Below, one piece after another: positions 49,196 through 57,967 of a stretch of 64,000 nt of DNA. The DNA comes from Kineosporia rhizophila (lineage in GTDB: Bacteria; Actinomycetota; Actinomycetes; Actinomycetales; Kineosporiaceae): contig NZ_JAJSOH010000001.1 in NCBI RefSeq assembly GCF_021277265.1, forward strand, positions 186,001-250,000, in the 5' to 3' direction. The position numbers and the translations under genes are program-made. The notes beneath the pieces are model-generated. The model was not told where the DNA came from. It made no database searches and saw only the letters and a program-made list of their open reading frames with translations. Position 1 is the stretch's first letter. Each line of letters opens with the position of its first letter.

Positions 49196-49827
49196 TGAGT
49201 TCTTCACCAACGCCGTGGCAGAACACCACCCACGACTGGGCCCGCACGGTAGACGCAAAGCACCTGGCCACCATCCGAGGCGACCCGACCGCATACGCGC
49301 CCACCGGCGTCCTTCATCTGGTGTTGGAAGTTCTGGCCTACGCGGCAGACGAGGCTGAAAGCGCTTCGCAGGTGGGGCATTGCACGGTGGCCCTGCATCG
49401 GGACGGCTCGGTGTCGGTGAGTGATGACGGGCGAGGTACCGACACGCGGCGCGACGAGCAGGGCGAGCCGGTGAAGAAGCCGGTGATGGCCACGAAAGAC
49501 CTGCGCTTCTTCGACCTTCCCGATGCCGAGCAGTTGCCCGACGGACATCCGCGGCGGGGCATGTCGGTGGTGGCGGCGCTGAGTTCGTGGCTGGTGCACA
49601 CCAATCGGCGGCTCGAGGGGTCCTGGACTCAGCGCTACGAGCACGGGATCCCGGTGACCGGCCTGCGGCCCGCCCCGCCGCAGAGCGGCACGGGCACGAC
49701 TGTGCACTTTCTGCCCGACGCCTCGATCGATGCGCCGAAGCTGACGCTGGCCGCGGAGCTGGTGCCCGCGCTGGCCGCGTTCACGCAACTCGATGTCGAG
49801 ATCGTGGGAGCGCGTGGGTGGTTGTGA
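49195..49827 (+). CDS. GyrB-like GHKL ATPase-domain protein (210 aa)
   Basis: Resembles only the N-terminal ATPase part of DNA gyrase B. N-box region reads LEVLAYAADEA, where gyrase has the Mg-binding Asn (DNSVDEA); here that position is Tyr. The DDGRG motif is present (VSVSDDGRGTDT) and a glycine lid segment remains as RRGMSVVAALSSWLV. The transducer and TOPRIM parts are absent. ATG overlaps the LysR stop by one base, so they are co-transcribed. ATP binding may be weak or lost. Short proteins of this type are found in actinobacteria; their function is unknown. Confidence 0.75.
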   Translation: MSSSPTPWQNTTHDWARTVDAKHLATIRGDPTAYAPTGVLHLVLEVLAYAADEAESASQVGHCTVALHRDGSVSVSDDGRGTDTRRDEQGEPVKKPVMATKDLRFFDLPDAEQLPDGHPRRGMSVVAALSSWLVHTNRRLEGSWTQRYEHGIPVTGLRPAPPQSGTGTTVHFLPDASIDAPKLTLAAELVPALAAFTQLDVEIVGARGWL

Positions 49828-49869
49828 CACTGCCTGGAACAGCACCGGGGGCGTTCGTACGGTCGAGGC

Positions 49870-50832
49870 ATGGTTTCTTATCAGCGCCCGATCGGGTCGG
49901 GTTTCGGTCACCACACCACCACTGAGGACGTCCTTGCCGGGGTTGATCTCACCGGTCGGGTCGCGATCGTGACGGGTGGGTATTCGGGGATCGGCATCAC
50001 CACCACGCGCGCGCTCGCCGGGGCGGGCGCCACAGTGGTCGTGCCGGCGCGTCGCCCTGATGCGGCGGCCGAACAGTTGGCCGATGTGAAGAACGTCGAG
50101 ATCGCTGAGCTGGATCTGGCCGACCTGGGCAGCGTGCGGGCCTTTGCACAGTCGTTCCTGGCCAGTGGCCGGGCCCTGGACATCCTGATCAACAACGCCG
50201 CGGTGATGGCGATCCCGCTGACCCGGGTGGGGCCGGGCTGGGAGGCGCAGTTCGCCACCAACCACCTCGGTCACTTCGTCCTGACCACCCAGGTGTGGCC
50301 GGCCCTGGTGCAGGCCGCAGGGGCCCGGGTGGTGAGCCTGAGTTCGTGGGGGCACAAGGGTTCCGACATCCAGTGGGACGACCTGCAGTTCCACAACTCC
50401 TACGAGAAGTGGCAGGCCTACGGGCAGGCCAAGACGGCCAACGTGCTTTTCGCCCGGCACCTGGACAAGCTCGGCGAACCCCATGGCGTGCGGGCGTTCT
50501 CGGTGTTCCCCGGGGGCATCAAGACGCCGTTGCAGCGGCATCTGCCCGACGGGGAGATGGTCGGCCTGGGGTGGATCGACGCCGAGGGCAACGACATCTA
50601 CCCCTGGAAGACCCCGGAGGAGGGTGCGGCCACCAGCGTCTGGGCGGCCACGTCGGCGCAGCTCGCCGGCATGGGCGGGGTGTACTGCGAGGACGTCGAC
50701 GTGGCGCACATCGCTGATCTGGGCACCCAGGAAGGCCTCGACCGGGGTGTGAACGCCTACGCGATCGACCCGGTGGCGGCCGAACGGCTGTGGACGCTCT
50801 CGGCCGGGCTGACCGGCACCGATCTTCCCTGA
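49870..50832 (+). CDS. Short-chain dehydrogenase/reductase
   Basis: 320 residues. Nucleotide motif TGGYSGIG (residues 35-42), NNAAVM, catalytic Ser in VVSLSSWGH, YxxxK as YGQAK. Retinol dehydrogenase/WW-oxidoreductase-like group (TNHLGHFVLTTQVWPAL; extra Trp-rich insert). NAD(P)-dependent oxidoreductase with unknown substrate. Confidence 0.92.
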   Translation: MVSYQRPIGSGFGHHTTTEDVLAGVDLTGRVAIVTGGYSGIGITTTRALAGAGATVVVPARRPDAAAEQLADVKNVEIAELDLADLGSVRAFAQSFLASGRALDILINNAAVMAIPLTRVGPGWEAQFATNHLGHFVLTTQVWPALVQAAGARVVSLSSWGHKGSDIQWDDLQFHNSYEKWQAYGQAKTANVLFARHLDKLGEPHGVRAFSVFPGGIKTPLQRHLPDGEMVGLGWIDAEGNDIYPWKTPEEGAATSVWAATSAQLAGMGGVYCEDVDVAHIADLGTQEGLDRGVNAYAIDPVAAERLWTLSAGLTGTDLP

Positions 50833-50875
50833 CCCCCTTGTGACCACGGAGCCGGCGCCGGCCCGGACGGGCGCT

Positions 50876-51328
50876 TCAGGCCGTGGCTTCCTGCTGCTGA
50901 GCTGCGACGAACTCTTCGGGGCCCCTCTCGGCCGCCGCCGGGTCCATCCACATGATCTGCCAGCCGTGACCGTCCAGGTCGAAGAAGCTGCGCGAGCACA
51001 TGAACCCGTAGTCCTCCAGGCCGTCGGCCTCGACCCCGCCGGCGGCCAGCGCGGCCTGGGAGACCGAGTCGACCTCTTCGCGGGAGGACACGCTGAAGCA
51101 GAACAGGGCCTGGGTGTGGGTGGCCGGGTCGGCCAGCGGCCGCTTCGCGAAGGTGGCGAACTTCTCCCGGGTGAGCAGCATGAAACTGGCCTGGTCGCTG
51201 ACCTTCATGCAGGCCGCCGTGTCGTCGGTGAAGTTCGGGTCGAAGGTGAAGCCCAACTGGGCGAAGAAGGCCTTGCTGGCCCCGAGGTCGGCCACGGGGA
51301 TGTTCACGAACAACATGCGTGCGGTCAC
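50876..51328 (-). CDS. VOC (glyoxalase/bleomycin-resistance-like) family protein
   Basis: 150 residues, two beta-alpha-beta-beta-beta modules: LFVNIPVADLGASKAFFAQL, FTFDPNFTDDTAACMKVSD, then DLDGHGWQIMWMDPAA. Closest in style to the VOC proteins related to PhnB/glyoxalase without known substrate. GTG at 51328 has GGAGACC upstream. The longer reading to 52285 is the antisense of the epimerase gene. Confidence 0.88.
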   Translation of the reverse strand: MTARMLFVNIPVADLGASKAFFAQLGFTFDPNFTDDTAACMKVSDQASFMLLTREKFATFAKRPLADPATHTQALFCFSVSSREEVDSVSQAALAAGGVEADGLEDYGFMCSRSFFDLDGHGWQIMWMDPAAAERGPEEFVAAQQQEATA

Positions 51329-51448
51329 AGCGGTCTCCAGGTGGGTGAAGCGTCGGATACGCAGTGAAGACCGGGCCGGCCGGCAGAACTCATCGCCCCC
51401 GCCCCGATAACGTGAGCCGCCAAGGACCTCCGGCGGATCGGGAGAGAC

Positions 51449-52420
51449 ATGCGCATCGTGGTCATCGGCGGGAGCGGCCACATCGGCACCTACCTCGTCC
51501 CCCGGCTCGTGCGGGCCGGTCACGAGGTGGTCAGCATCAGCCGCGGCACCCGCTCGGCCTACACCGAGGCTTCCGAGTGGACGTCGGTACAGCAGGTCGC
51601 TGCGGACCGGGAGCAGGAGGACGCGGCCGGCACGTTCGGCGACCGGGTCGCCGGACTCGGGCCCGACGTCGTCATCGATCTGATCTGCTTCACCGTCGCC
51701 TCGGCGACCGCCCTGGTCGAGCGCCTGCGCGGCGAGGTCGGGCACCTGCTGCACTGCGGATCGATCTGGCGTTACGGTCCCAGCCACCTGGCGCCGATCG
51801 CCGAGGGATCCGGCACCCCGCCGTTGGGGGAGTACGGGATCCAGAAGGACCAGATCGCTCGTCTGCTGCAGGCCGAGACCGCGGCGGGCGGCCTGGTCAC
51901 GACGTCGCTGCACCCCGGCCACATCGTCGGCCCCGGCTGGATGCCGATCGGCCCGCTGGGCAACCTCGACCCCGGGGTCTGGCAGACCCTTTCCAGCGGT
52001 TCGCGGCTCCGCGTGCCCGGCCTGGGCAACGAGATGATGCATCACGTGCACGCCGACGACGTGGCCCAGGCGTTCGAACTGGCGGTGGCCCGCCGCGAGG
52101 CGGCCGCCGGCGAGGACTTCAACGTGGTGGCACCGACCGCGCTGACGGTGCGGGGTTTCGCCGAGGCCGCGGCCGGCTGGTTCGGGCAGCCGCTGTACCT
52201 GGAGCCGGTCGACTGGGACCGGTTCCGCGAGGGCATGTCCCATGAGCACGGCGAGGCCAGCTGGGAGCACCTCGTGCGCAGTCACTGCTGCTCGATCGAG
52301 AAGGCCCGCCGGCTACTGGGGTACGAACCGTCGTACACGTCACTGGAGGCGGTGCTGGAGGCGGTGCGCCGGCTGATCGAGAACGGTGACCTGACGGTCG
52401 AGCGTCCACTGGTTGTCTGA
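51449..52420 (+). CDS. NAD-dependent epimerase/dehydratase family protein
   Basis: 323 residues, atypical extended SDR. GGSGHIG Rossmann motif at 7-13, LLHCGSIWRYGP, YGIQKDQIARLL (Lys of the active site), HVHADDVAQAFELA. C-terminal domain with WFGQPLYLEPVDWDRF. Sugar-nucleotide or similar substrate; not identified. ATG at 51449. Ends 3 bases before the stop of the convergent kinase gene. Confidence 0.9.
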   Translation: MRIVVIGGSGHIGTYLVPRLVRAGHEVVSISRGTRSAYTEASEWTSVQQVAADREQEDAAGTFGDRVAGLGPDVVIDLICFTVASATALVERLRGEVGHLLHCGSIWRYGPSHLAPIAEGSGTPPLGEYGIQKDQIARLLQAETAAGGLVTTSLHPGHIVGPGWMPIGPLGNLDPGVWQTLSSGSRLRVPGLGNEMMHHVHADDVAQAFELAVARREAAAGEDFNVVAPTALTVRGFAEAAAGWFGQPLYLEPVDWDRFREGMSHEHGEASWEHLVRSHCCSIEKARRLLGYEPSYTSLEAVLEAVRRLIENGDLTVERPLVV

Positions 52421-52423
52421 TCC

Positions 52424-53056
52424 CTACCGTCGGCCGACCGCGACGAGCACCTCGGTCTCCGGATCGTGGGCGACCGCCGACAGCGTGCCCACGATCGCGT
52501 CGGCCCGTTCCCAGGGCTGGTCGTCGGCCAGGAAGGGGATCTCCTCGACCTCCCACTCCTCCCACTCCCGGGCGGCGGTCTCCTCGTCGAGATCGCTGCG
52601 CTGGAGCATGTCCCGGGCCAGACCGCGGCGCCGGGCCTCGTCCGGGTCCGACTGCACCCAGACGACGAAGTCGAGGTAGGGGGCCAGCGAGCGCCGGGAG
52701 ACGCCGATGCCCTCGATGATCAGCATGGGCGCGTCGGCCGGGACGTCGAGGTGCCCCTCACGGCCGTGCGGAGCCCAGCCCAGCGGCTGGTAGTGCACGC
52801 CGCGGCCGGCCCGGAACGGCTCCAGCACGCCGTCCCGCATCAGGTCGCCCCAGTCGAAGCGGGCGTGGTTCCAGGCCACGTCGTCGGAGTGCACCACGAC
52901 GGCCCCGGTGCGCGCGGCCAGCCGCTCGGCCAGCGAGGTCTTGCCGCTGCCGCCCCGGCCGTCGACGGCCACCACCCGTCGGCCGGTCAGCGTGGCGGCG
53001 AAGTCGTCCAAGGACGTCCTGCGCCAGTTCTCGATGCGAGGTTCCCCGGGTCCCAT
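52424..53056 (-). CDS. P-loop kinase (uridine kinase-like)
   Basis: 210 residues. Walker A GRGGSGKTS at about 33-41, HSDDVAWNHARFDW as nucleoside-binding segment, IIEGIGVSRR (Walker B-like) and LDFVVWVQSDPDEARRRGLA. Fits the uridine kinase/AAA-family small kinases of actinobacteria. Substrate unknown. Confidence 0.85.
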   Translation of the reverse strand: MGPGEPRIENWRRTSLDDFAATLTGRRVVAVDGRGGSGKTSLAERLAARTGAVVVHSDDVAWNHARFDWGDLMRDGVLEPFRAGRGVHYQPLGWAPHGREGHLDVPADAPMLIIEGIGVSRRSLAPYLDFVVWVQSDPDEARRRGLARDMLQRSDLDEETAAREWEEWEVEEIPFLADDQPWERADAIVGTLSAVAHDPETEVLVAVGRR

Positions 53057-53065
53057 CCAAGAACG

Positions 53066-53233
53066 CTAACCGGGGGCGTCGGCCACTGGCCAGGTCGGCG
53101 ACGGACGCAATCGCGGAGGCAGGTTGGTGGCGGTGGACTGGAACGCCACATAGCGTCCGTTCGGGGTGATCGACGGCTCGGCGCCCGGGCCGGTCGGGGC
53201 CAGGCCCCCGGCCCCCTTGGTGATCAGCTCGAT
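53066..53233 (-). pseudogene. Fragment of a PD40/WD40-like beta-propeller gene
   Basis: An open frame of 55 residues bounded by TAG codons reads AEPSITPNGRYVAFQSTATN in its middle, the classic PD40 (TolB-like) propeller strand phrase. It has no start codon or ribosome binding site and ends in unrelated sequence. Best read as the decayed end of a TolB-like or NHL-like protein gene. Confidence 0.4.
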
Positions 53234-53311
53234 CTACCGTCGCAGACGTTACACATGCCACGTACGAGGCGCGCGGCCACCAGGTGGCCGCGCGCCCGCC
53301 GAACTCCCGGA

Positions 53312-55171
53312 TCAGGCCTTGCGCAGCTTCACCGTGATGCCGTCGCGGACATAACCGATGTCGGCCCGCAGGCCCTGCGGCACCTGTACGTCGCCGAACT
53401 TGCCCTTGACGCGGGCGGCCCGGATCACCACGGAGTCACCGGACTTGCCCTCCACCTGCAGCACGGTGTCGCCGCTCAGCACCAGGTCGTCGTCGATCGC
53501 GACCTTGACCTTGCCGTGGGCCTTGAGAACGCCGCCGTTCTGGCGGTATTCGCCGGACAGGCGCGCGTCTTCGGCGAACTCCAGTGTGGCGCCGTCAACC
53601 ACGACGTCACCGTTACCCAGCGCGCGCTTGGCCGCCACCACGAGAGTGCCCCCGGCGACCGTGGTGCCACCCCGGTAGGAGTTCTCACCGGTCAGCGTCA
53701 GCGATCCGGTACCGGCCTTGGTCAGGCCACCCCGGCCGCTGATGTCGTTACGCCAGATGTCGCTCTTGGAGAACCCACCAGCGGACGCGTCCATGGTCAC
53801 CTTGACGTCGCCGTCGAACGCGCCGTAACCGTCCGTCGCCACGAAAAGGTCCAGCCGCCCCCAGTTCTCCGGGCCGTCGAGCAGCGGGTGCCCGGCCTCC
53901 AGAGCGGTGGTGCGCAGCACCTCGCGGCGCTGTTCGGCGCTCAGGTACGGCTGGCGCGTCTCCAGCAGCACCTCCGCGCCCTTCGGCACCACCATGGCCG
54001 CCGACGAGCGCTTGGCCGGCAGGTCGTAGGTGAGCTTGTCCTCGATCAGGCGACGGTTCGCCTTGCGGTCGGCGTAGGCGTCGTTCTTACGGTCGGCGCT
54101 GTGCGCGTAGCCGATCACGTCCTCACCCACCTTGCTGGTGAAGAACGCGCGGGCCTGCTCGCGGGCCGCAGCCTTGAGCGGGGCGTTGTCCGGGTCGTTG
54201 AGGATCGCCGCGGCCAGCGCGGTGGCCAGGATCCGGCCGCCCATCACGTCCAGCGGCGAGTGCATGCCGGAGACCACGCGGGTGTGGGCCAGGTCGATGG
54301 ACGAGGTGACCAGTTCCTGGAAACGCTCGGGCACGGCGTAGGCGTAGGCCAGCGAGGCCAGGTAGAAGGCGTTGGTGTGGCCGCTGGGGTAGCCGCCGTC
54401 GTCCGCCGGGGCGGTGCTGCGCTGGCGCAGGAGCTGCGGGATCACCGTCACCGGCGAGTCGTAGACCGGGTAGCCGAGTTCGTCGGTCTTCCCGGTGTCG
54501 ACCACCTCGTTCTTCAGGTTCATCCGCCACGGCCGCGGGTACAGGTAGGCGGCCTTGCTCGGGTTGCCCGAGGAGTAGTTACCCCGCAGACGTCCGACCA
54601 GCGCCACGACCTGTCCGAGTTCCGAGTCCGCAGCTCCCGCACCCAGAGCCGAACCGGCCGGCGCATCGGCGGGGAGAGCGTCCTCGATCTTGGTGGCCGG
54701 CGTGCCCTTGGGAGCCTCGGTGATACCGGTGACCGCGCGGGCCGCCTCGCGGTAGAGCGGGGCCAGCGGGCCGAGGCCGACGATCGTGGCGTAGCTCTGG
54801 TGCTGGCGGTCGGCGATGAACGCGCGCTCTTCCTCGGCCAGGGTGCGGGTGCGGCTCACCTTGGCCATGTACTGCATGTTGGCGCGCAGCACCGACGACG
54901 AGAGCACGGTGCCGGTGTTCCAGGTGCTGCCGGTGCGCCACAGGCTCTGCATGCCGGACAGGGCCCGCACCGCCGCGTTGGTCTCGACGGTGACGTTGCC
55001 GGTGACGTTGGTCTTGTAGGAGTCGACGAAGGCCTCGACGGCGGCCTTGGTCGTGGCCAGGCTCTCGGCGTTGAGCGTTCTGGCGTTCGCGGTTCCGGAC
55101 AGCAGGGTGGGGCCTGCGGCGATTCCGGCGGTGGAGACGAGGGCCGCGCGCAGGAGGGTGCGGCGGTTCAT
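53312..55171 (-). CDS. Exported PAP2 phosphatase with C-terminal autotransporter-type repeat
   Basis: 619 residues. Signal of twin-arginine style (MNRRTLLRAALVSTAGIAAG). PAP2 acid-phosphatase motifs: YLYPRPWRMN, GGYPSGHTNAFY (about residue 260) and TRVVSGMHSPLDVMGG (about 305). Downstream is a region of unknown fold (400-470), then a passenger-associated repeat (GRGGLTKAGTGSLTLTGENS, YRGGTTVAGGTLVVAAKRAL) and beta strands to the end. The repeat is usual in Gram-negative autotransporters; here there is no transporter barrel. Secreted phosphatase, substrate unknown. Divergent from the MFS gene. Confidence 0.88.
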   Translation of the reverse strand: MNRRTLLRAALVSTAGIAAGPTLLSGTANARTLNAESLATTKAAVEAFVDSYKTNVTGNVTVETNAAVRALSGMQSLWRTGSTWNTGTVLSSSVLRANMQYMAKVSRTRTLAEEERAFIADRQHQSYATIVGLGPLAPLYREAARAVTGITEAPKGTPATKIEDALPADAPAGSALGAGAADSELGQVVALVGRLRGNYSSGNPSKAAYLYPRPWRMNLKNEVVDTGKTDELGYPVYDSPVTVIPQLLRQRSTAPADDGGYPSGHTNAFYLASLAYAYAVPERFQELVTSSIDLAHTRVVSGMHSPLDVMGGRILATALAAAILNDPDNAPLKAAAREQARAFFTSKVGEDVIGYAHSADRKNDAYADRKANRRLIEDKLTYDLPAKRSSAAMVVPKGAEVLLETRQPYLSAEQRREVLRTTALEAGHPLLDGPENWGRLDLFVATDGYGAFDGDVKVTMDASAGGFSKSDIWRNDISGRGGLTKAGTGSLTLTGENSYRGGTTVAGGTLVVAAKRALGNGDVVVDGATLEFAEDARLSGEYRQNGGVLKAHGKVKVAIDDDLVLSGDTVLQVEGKSGDSVVIRAARVKGKFGDVQVPQGLRADIGYVRDGITVKLRKA

Positions 55172-55348
55172 GGTGAGGGACACCCGCCGATGGTGGTTGG
55201 AGTGAGTCCGACCGCAGAGAACACCAGTGGGTCTCCCGGTTAACGGTGGGCGAATGTCCCTACCCACGGGTTTGCTGTGAACCGGCAGGTGAGGGACCGG
55301 TACTGACAGGGCCTCCCTCTCTGCGGCCCGGCTGCCTACGGTGAGGGC

Positions 55349-56566
55349 GTGCCCGTGAACGCAGCCGTCGAGGCCCCCGTCATGACCCGCCGGCTGACGC
55401 TGCTCTTCGCCGTCGCCGGAGGAGCCGCCGTCGCCAATCTCTACCTGGCCCAGCCCCTGCTCGACCTGATCGCCTCCGACCTGAACGCGTCCCCCCACAC
55501 CGCGGGCTGGCTCGTGACCGCCACCCAGATCGGCTACGCAGCCGGGATCCTGCTCGTGGTCCCCCTCGGCGACGTCCGGGAGAGGCGCTATCTGCTGCCC
55601 ATCGTGATGACTCTCGGCGCCGTCGCGCTGGCGGCCTGCGCGCTCGCGCCGTCGATGGGCGCACTTCTGGTCGCGATCACCCTGCTGGGCGCCACCACGG
55701 TCTCCGGGCAGATCCTCGCGCCCCTGGCCGGGGATCTCGCCGATCCGGGCAACCGAGGACGAGTGGTGGGCACCGTGGTCTCGGGCCTGCTGACCGGCAT
55801 CCTGCTCTCGCGCACGCTCAGCGGCCTGATCGCCGACCGGGTCGGCTGGCGCGCGGTCTACGGCTGCGCGGTCGTGCTCACCGTGCTGCTGGCCGTCACC
55901 CTGTACCGGAACATCCCCGCCACCGGCCGTAAGACCCGGCTGCGCTACCCCAGCCTGATCGCCTCCGTGTTCCGGCTGGTGCGCACCGAACGGATCGTGC
56001 GCTGGACCCTCGCCCTGGGCCTGCTCACCTTCGCCACCTTCACGATGTTCTGGACGGCCCTGACCTTCCTGCTCAGCGCCGAGCCGTACGGCTACTCGGT
56101 CACCACGATCGGTCTGTTCGGGCTGGTCGGGCTCGCCGGCGCGGCCGCGGCCCGCAATGCCGGTTCGCTGCACGACCGCGGCCTCTCGCTGCCCGCCACC
56201 GGGATCGCGGTCGTGCTGCTGCTGGTCTCGTTCGGCATCGCCCTGGCCGGCCGCACTTCGGTGGCCGCGGTGATCGCCGCCGTCGCCCTGCTCGACGTTG
56301 CCGTGCAGGCCGTGATGATCCTCAGCCAGACCCGGCTGTTCCAGGCCGTTCCCGACGAGCTGCGCTCACGCGCCAACACGGCTTTCGTCACCTCGAACTT
56401 CATCGGCGGTGCGCTGGGTTCGGCGGCGGCTTCGGTGCTTTACGACGTCGGTGGCTGGGACGCCGTGTGCCTCACCGGGGCGGGGATCACCGCGGTGATC
56501 CTGGGGATCTGGGCGGTGGGGCGACGATCGGCACTGCGCCCGGTGGCCGCTGGTTCGCCGGCCTGA
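55349..56566 (+). CDS. MFS exporter
   Basis: 405 residues, twelve helices. TQIGYAAGILLVVPLGDVRE holds the A-motif between helices 2 and 3; LAQPLLDLIASDL in the first loop is typical of the YgaY/drug-efflux DHA1-type MFS group. GTG at 55349 with GAGG 3 bases upstream. Possibly exports an aromatic or drug-like compound; not determined. Confidence 0.9.
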   Translation: MPVNAAVEAPVMTRRLTLLFAVAGGAAVANLYLAQPLLDLIASDLNASPHTAGWLVTATQIGYAAGILLVVPLGDVRERRYLLPIVMTLGAVALAACALAPSMGALLVAITLLGATTVSGQILAPLAGDLADPGNRGRVVGTVVSGLLTGILLSRTLSGLIADRVGWRAVYGCAVVLTVLLAVTLYRNIPATGRKTRLRYPSLIASVFRLVRTERIVRWTLALGLLTFATFTMFWTALTFLLSAEPYGYSVTTIGLFGLVGLAGAAAARNAGSLHDRGLSLPATGIAVVLLLVSFGIALAGRTSVAAVIAAVALLDVAVQAVMILSQTRLFQAVPDELRSRANTAFVTSNFIGGALGSAAASVLYDVGGWDAVCLTGAGITAVILGIWAVGRRSALRPVAAGSPA

Positions 56567-56582
56567 TCCTCGGCGGGCGTTC

Positions 56583-56984
56583 TCAGACCGCGGCCAGCAC
56601 CTCGACCTCGAGTTCCACACCGGGCAGGAACAGTCCGCTGACCTCCACGGTGGTGCTGGCCGGGCGCAGCGGTCCGGGGAAGAACTGGTTGCGGGCCTGG
56701 CCGTACTCCGGCAGCCGGCTGAGATCCCGCATGAAGGTTCGTAGGTGGGCTACGTCGGCCAGAGTGGCGCCGTGGGCGGTGAGCAGGTCCCGCACCATCT
56801 CGAAGATGGCCGTGGTCTGGGCGCCCACATTGCCCGGGCTCAGCACCTGCCCGGTCTCGTCCACAGCAACCTGCCCGGAGAGCACGAGCAGGGCACCGGA
56901 GCCGGTGGGGATGCGGGCGACATGGGCGAAGCGGTCGCCGAAAGGTGCTGGTACGGAGGCGGGGTTGTCCAGGGAGACGCTCAT
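56583..56984 (-). CDS. RidA/YjgF family protein
   Basis: 133 residues. Conserved segments LLVLSGQVAVDETGQVLSPG, NVGAQTTAIFEMVRDLLTAH, LRTFMRDLSRLPEYGQAR and a C-terminal STTVEVSGLFLPGVELEVEV. Classical RidA removes enamine/imine intermediates; the active Arg position (R105 in E. coli) appears to be replaced in STTVEVSGL, so this may be a non-deaminating subgroup. ATG at 56984. Divergent from the LysR gene at 57043. Confidence 0.88.
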   Translation of the reverse strand: MSVSLDNPASVPAPFGDRFAHVARIPTGSGALLVLSGQVAVDETGQVLSPGNVGAQTTAIFEMVRDLLTAHGATLADVAHLRTFMRDLSRLPEYGQARNQFFPGPLRPASTTVEVSGLFLPGVELEVEVLAAV

Positions 56985-57008
56985 ACCGACGAACGTAGGC
57001 GGCCTAAT

Positions 57009-57037
57009 GGCATGCCACAATCAATGATCAGGCATGC
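57009..57037. promoter_or_regulatory. GGCATGC repeat between RidA and LysR genes
   Basis: GGCATGCC (57009-57016) and GGCATGC (57031-57037), two copies with 22-bp spacing in the 58-bp gap between divergent genes. Position fits a LysR-type binding site; sequence is not a clear T-N11-A motif. Confidence 0.35.
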
Positions 57038-57042
57038 TTCCC

Positions 57043-57966
57043 ATGCGGGCTCCGCATATGGTTGCCGACGTGGACACGCAGTTGTTGAAGACGTTCCGCG
57101 CGGTGGCCGAGACCGGTTCCATCTCCCGGGCCGCCGCTCGGCTGGGATACACCCAGTCCGCGGTATCGCGTCAGATCGGCGTACTGGAGACGACTCTGGG
57201 GCGCGCTCTGCTGGATCGGCTCCCCCGCGGAGTTGCGCTGACCGAGGCCGGCCAGGCTCTGCTGCCGCACGCCCAGGCCGTGCTGGAGCGGCTGGACGCA
57301 GCCGGCCTCGAGCTGGAAGACCTGGACCAGCTTCGGCGGGGTCGCCTGCGGGTCGGGGCCTTCGCCACCGCCATCTCGACCCTGGTGCCGCAGGCCCTGG
57401 CTCGATTCCGTTCTCAGCACCCGCAGGTCACAACGACTCTGACTGAAGGCCGCACCCCGGAGCTGCTCCGGCGCCTGGACGCGGGCGAGGCCGATGTGGT
57501 GGTGGTCAGCACCGCCGAGGGCCACAACCTGCACGAACCCCGGTACCAGCTGCATCACCTGCTCGACGAGCCGATGATGCTGGCCGTGCCCCGCAACCAC
57601 CGGCTGGCCCGGCGCCGCACCGTACGGCTGGCCGAGTTCACCGGCGAGGTCTTCGTGGTCGGCTCCCGCACCGACGACCAGAGTTTCCTGCAGGCCCGGC
57701 TCCCGGCGGACTCGCCACCGCGGGCCGACATCGTGGTGACCGGCTGGAATGCCAAATGGGGTTGCGTGGCAGCGGGTCTCGGGGTGGCACTGGTGCCCTC
57801 GCTGGCAGTGCGGGGCACACCGGGCGACATCGCACTGTTGCGGCTGCATCGTCAGGACGAGGCCGTTCGCCAGGTGTTCGCGGCCGTGCGGGCGGGGCGG
57901 ACGATCGCCCCGCCCGTCGCGGCCTTCCTGCCCGAGCTCGGTCAGGTGGCGGCCGGGCTCCGTTGA
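57043..57966 (+). CDS. LysR family transcriptional regulator
   Basis: 307 residues. HTH (LKTFRAVAETGSISRAAARL, YTQSAVSRQIGVLETTLGRA) and substrate-binding domain (LRVGAFATAISTLVPQALAR, AGEADVVVVSTAEGHN, AAGLGVALVPSLAVRG). ATG at 57043; in-frame ATGs at 57034 and 57058 are alternatives. Divergent from the RidA gene, its likely target. Confidence 0.92.
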   Translation: MRAPHMVADVDTQLLKTFRAVAETGSISRAAARLGYTQSAVSRQIGVLETTLGRALLDRLPRGVALTEAGQALLPHAQAVLERLDAAGLELEDLDQLRRGRLRVGAFATAISTLVPQALARFRSQHPQVTTTLTEGRTPELLRRLDAGEADVVVVSTAEGHNLHEPRYQLHHLLDEPMMLAVPRNHRLARRRTVRLAEFTGEVFVVGSRTDDQSFLQARLPADSPPRADIVVTGWNAKWGCVAAGLGVALVPSLAVRGTPGDIALLRLHRQDEAVRQVFAAVRAGRTIAPPVAAFLPELGQVAAGLR

Positions 57967-57967
57967 T

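Noticed and set aside
52466..55243. 925-residue plus-strand frame
   Set aside because: Antisense of the kinase and PAP2 genes with no ribosome binding site or domain.
53312..56173. PAP2 gene extended to 953 residues
   Set aside because: The extension is the antisense of the MFS gene; a signal peptide begins at 55171.
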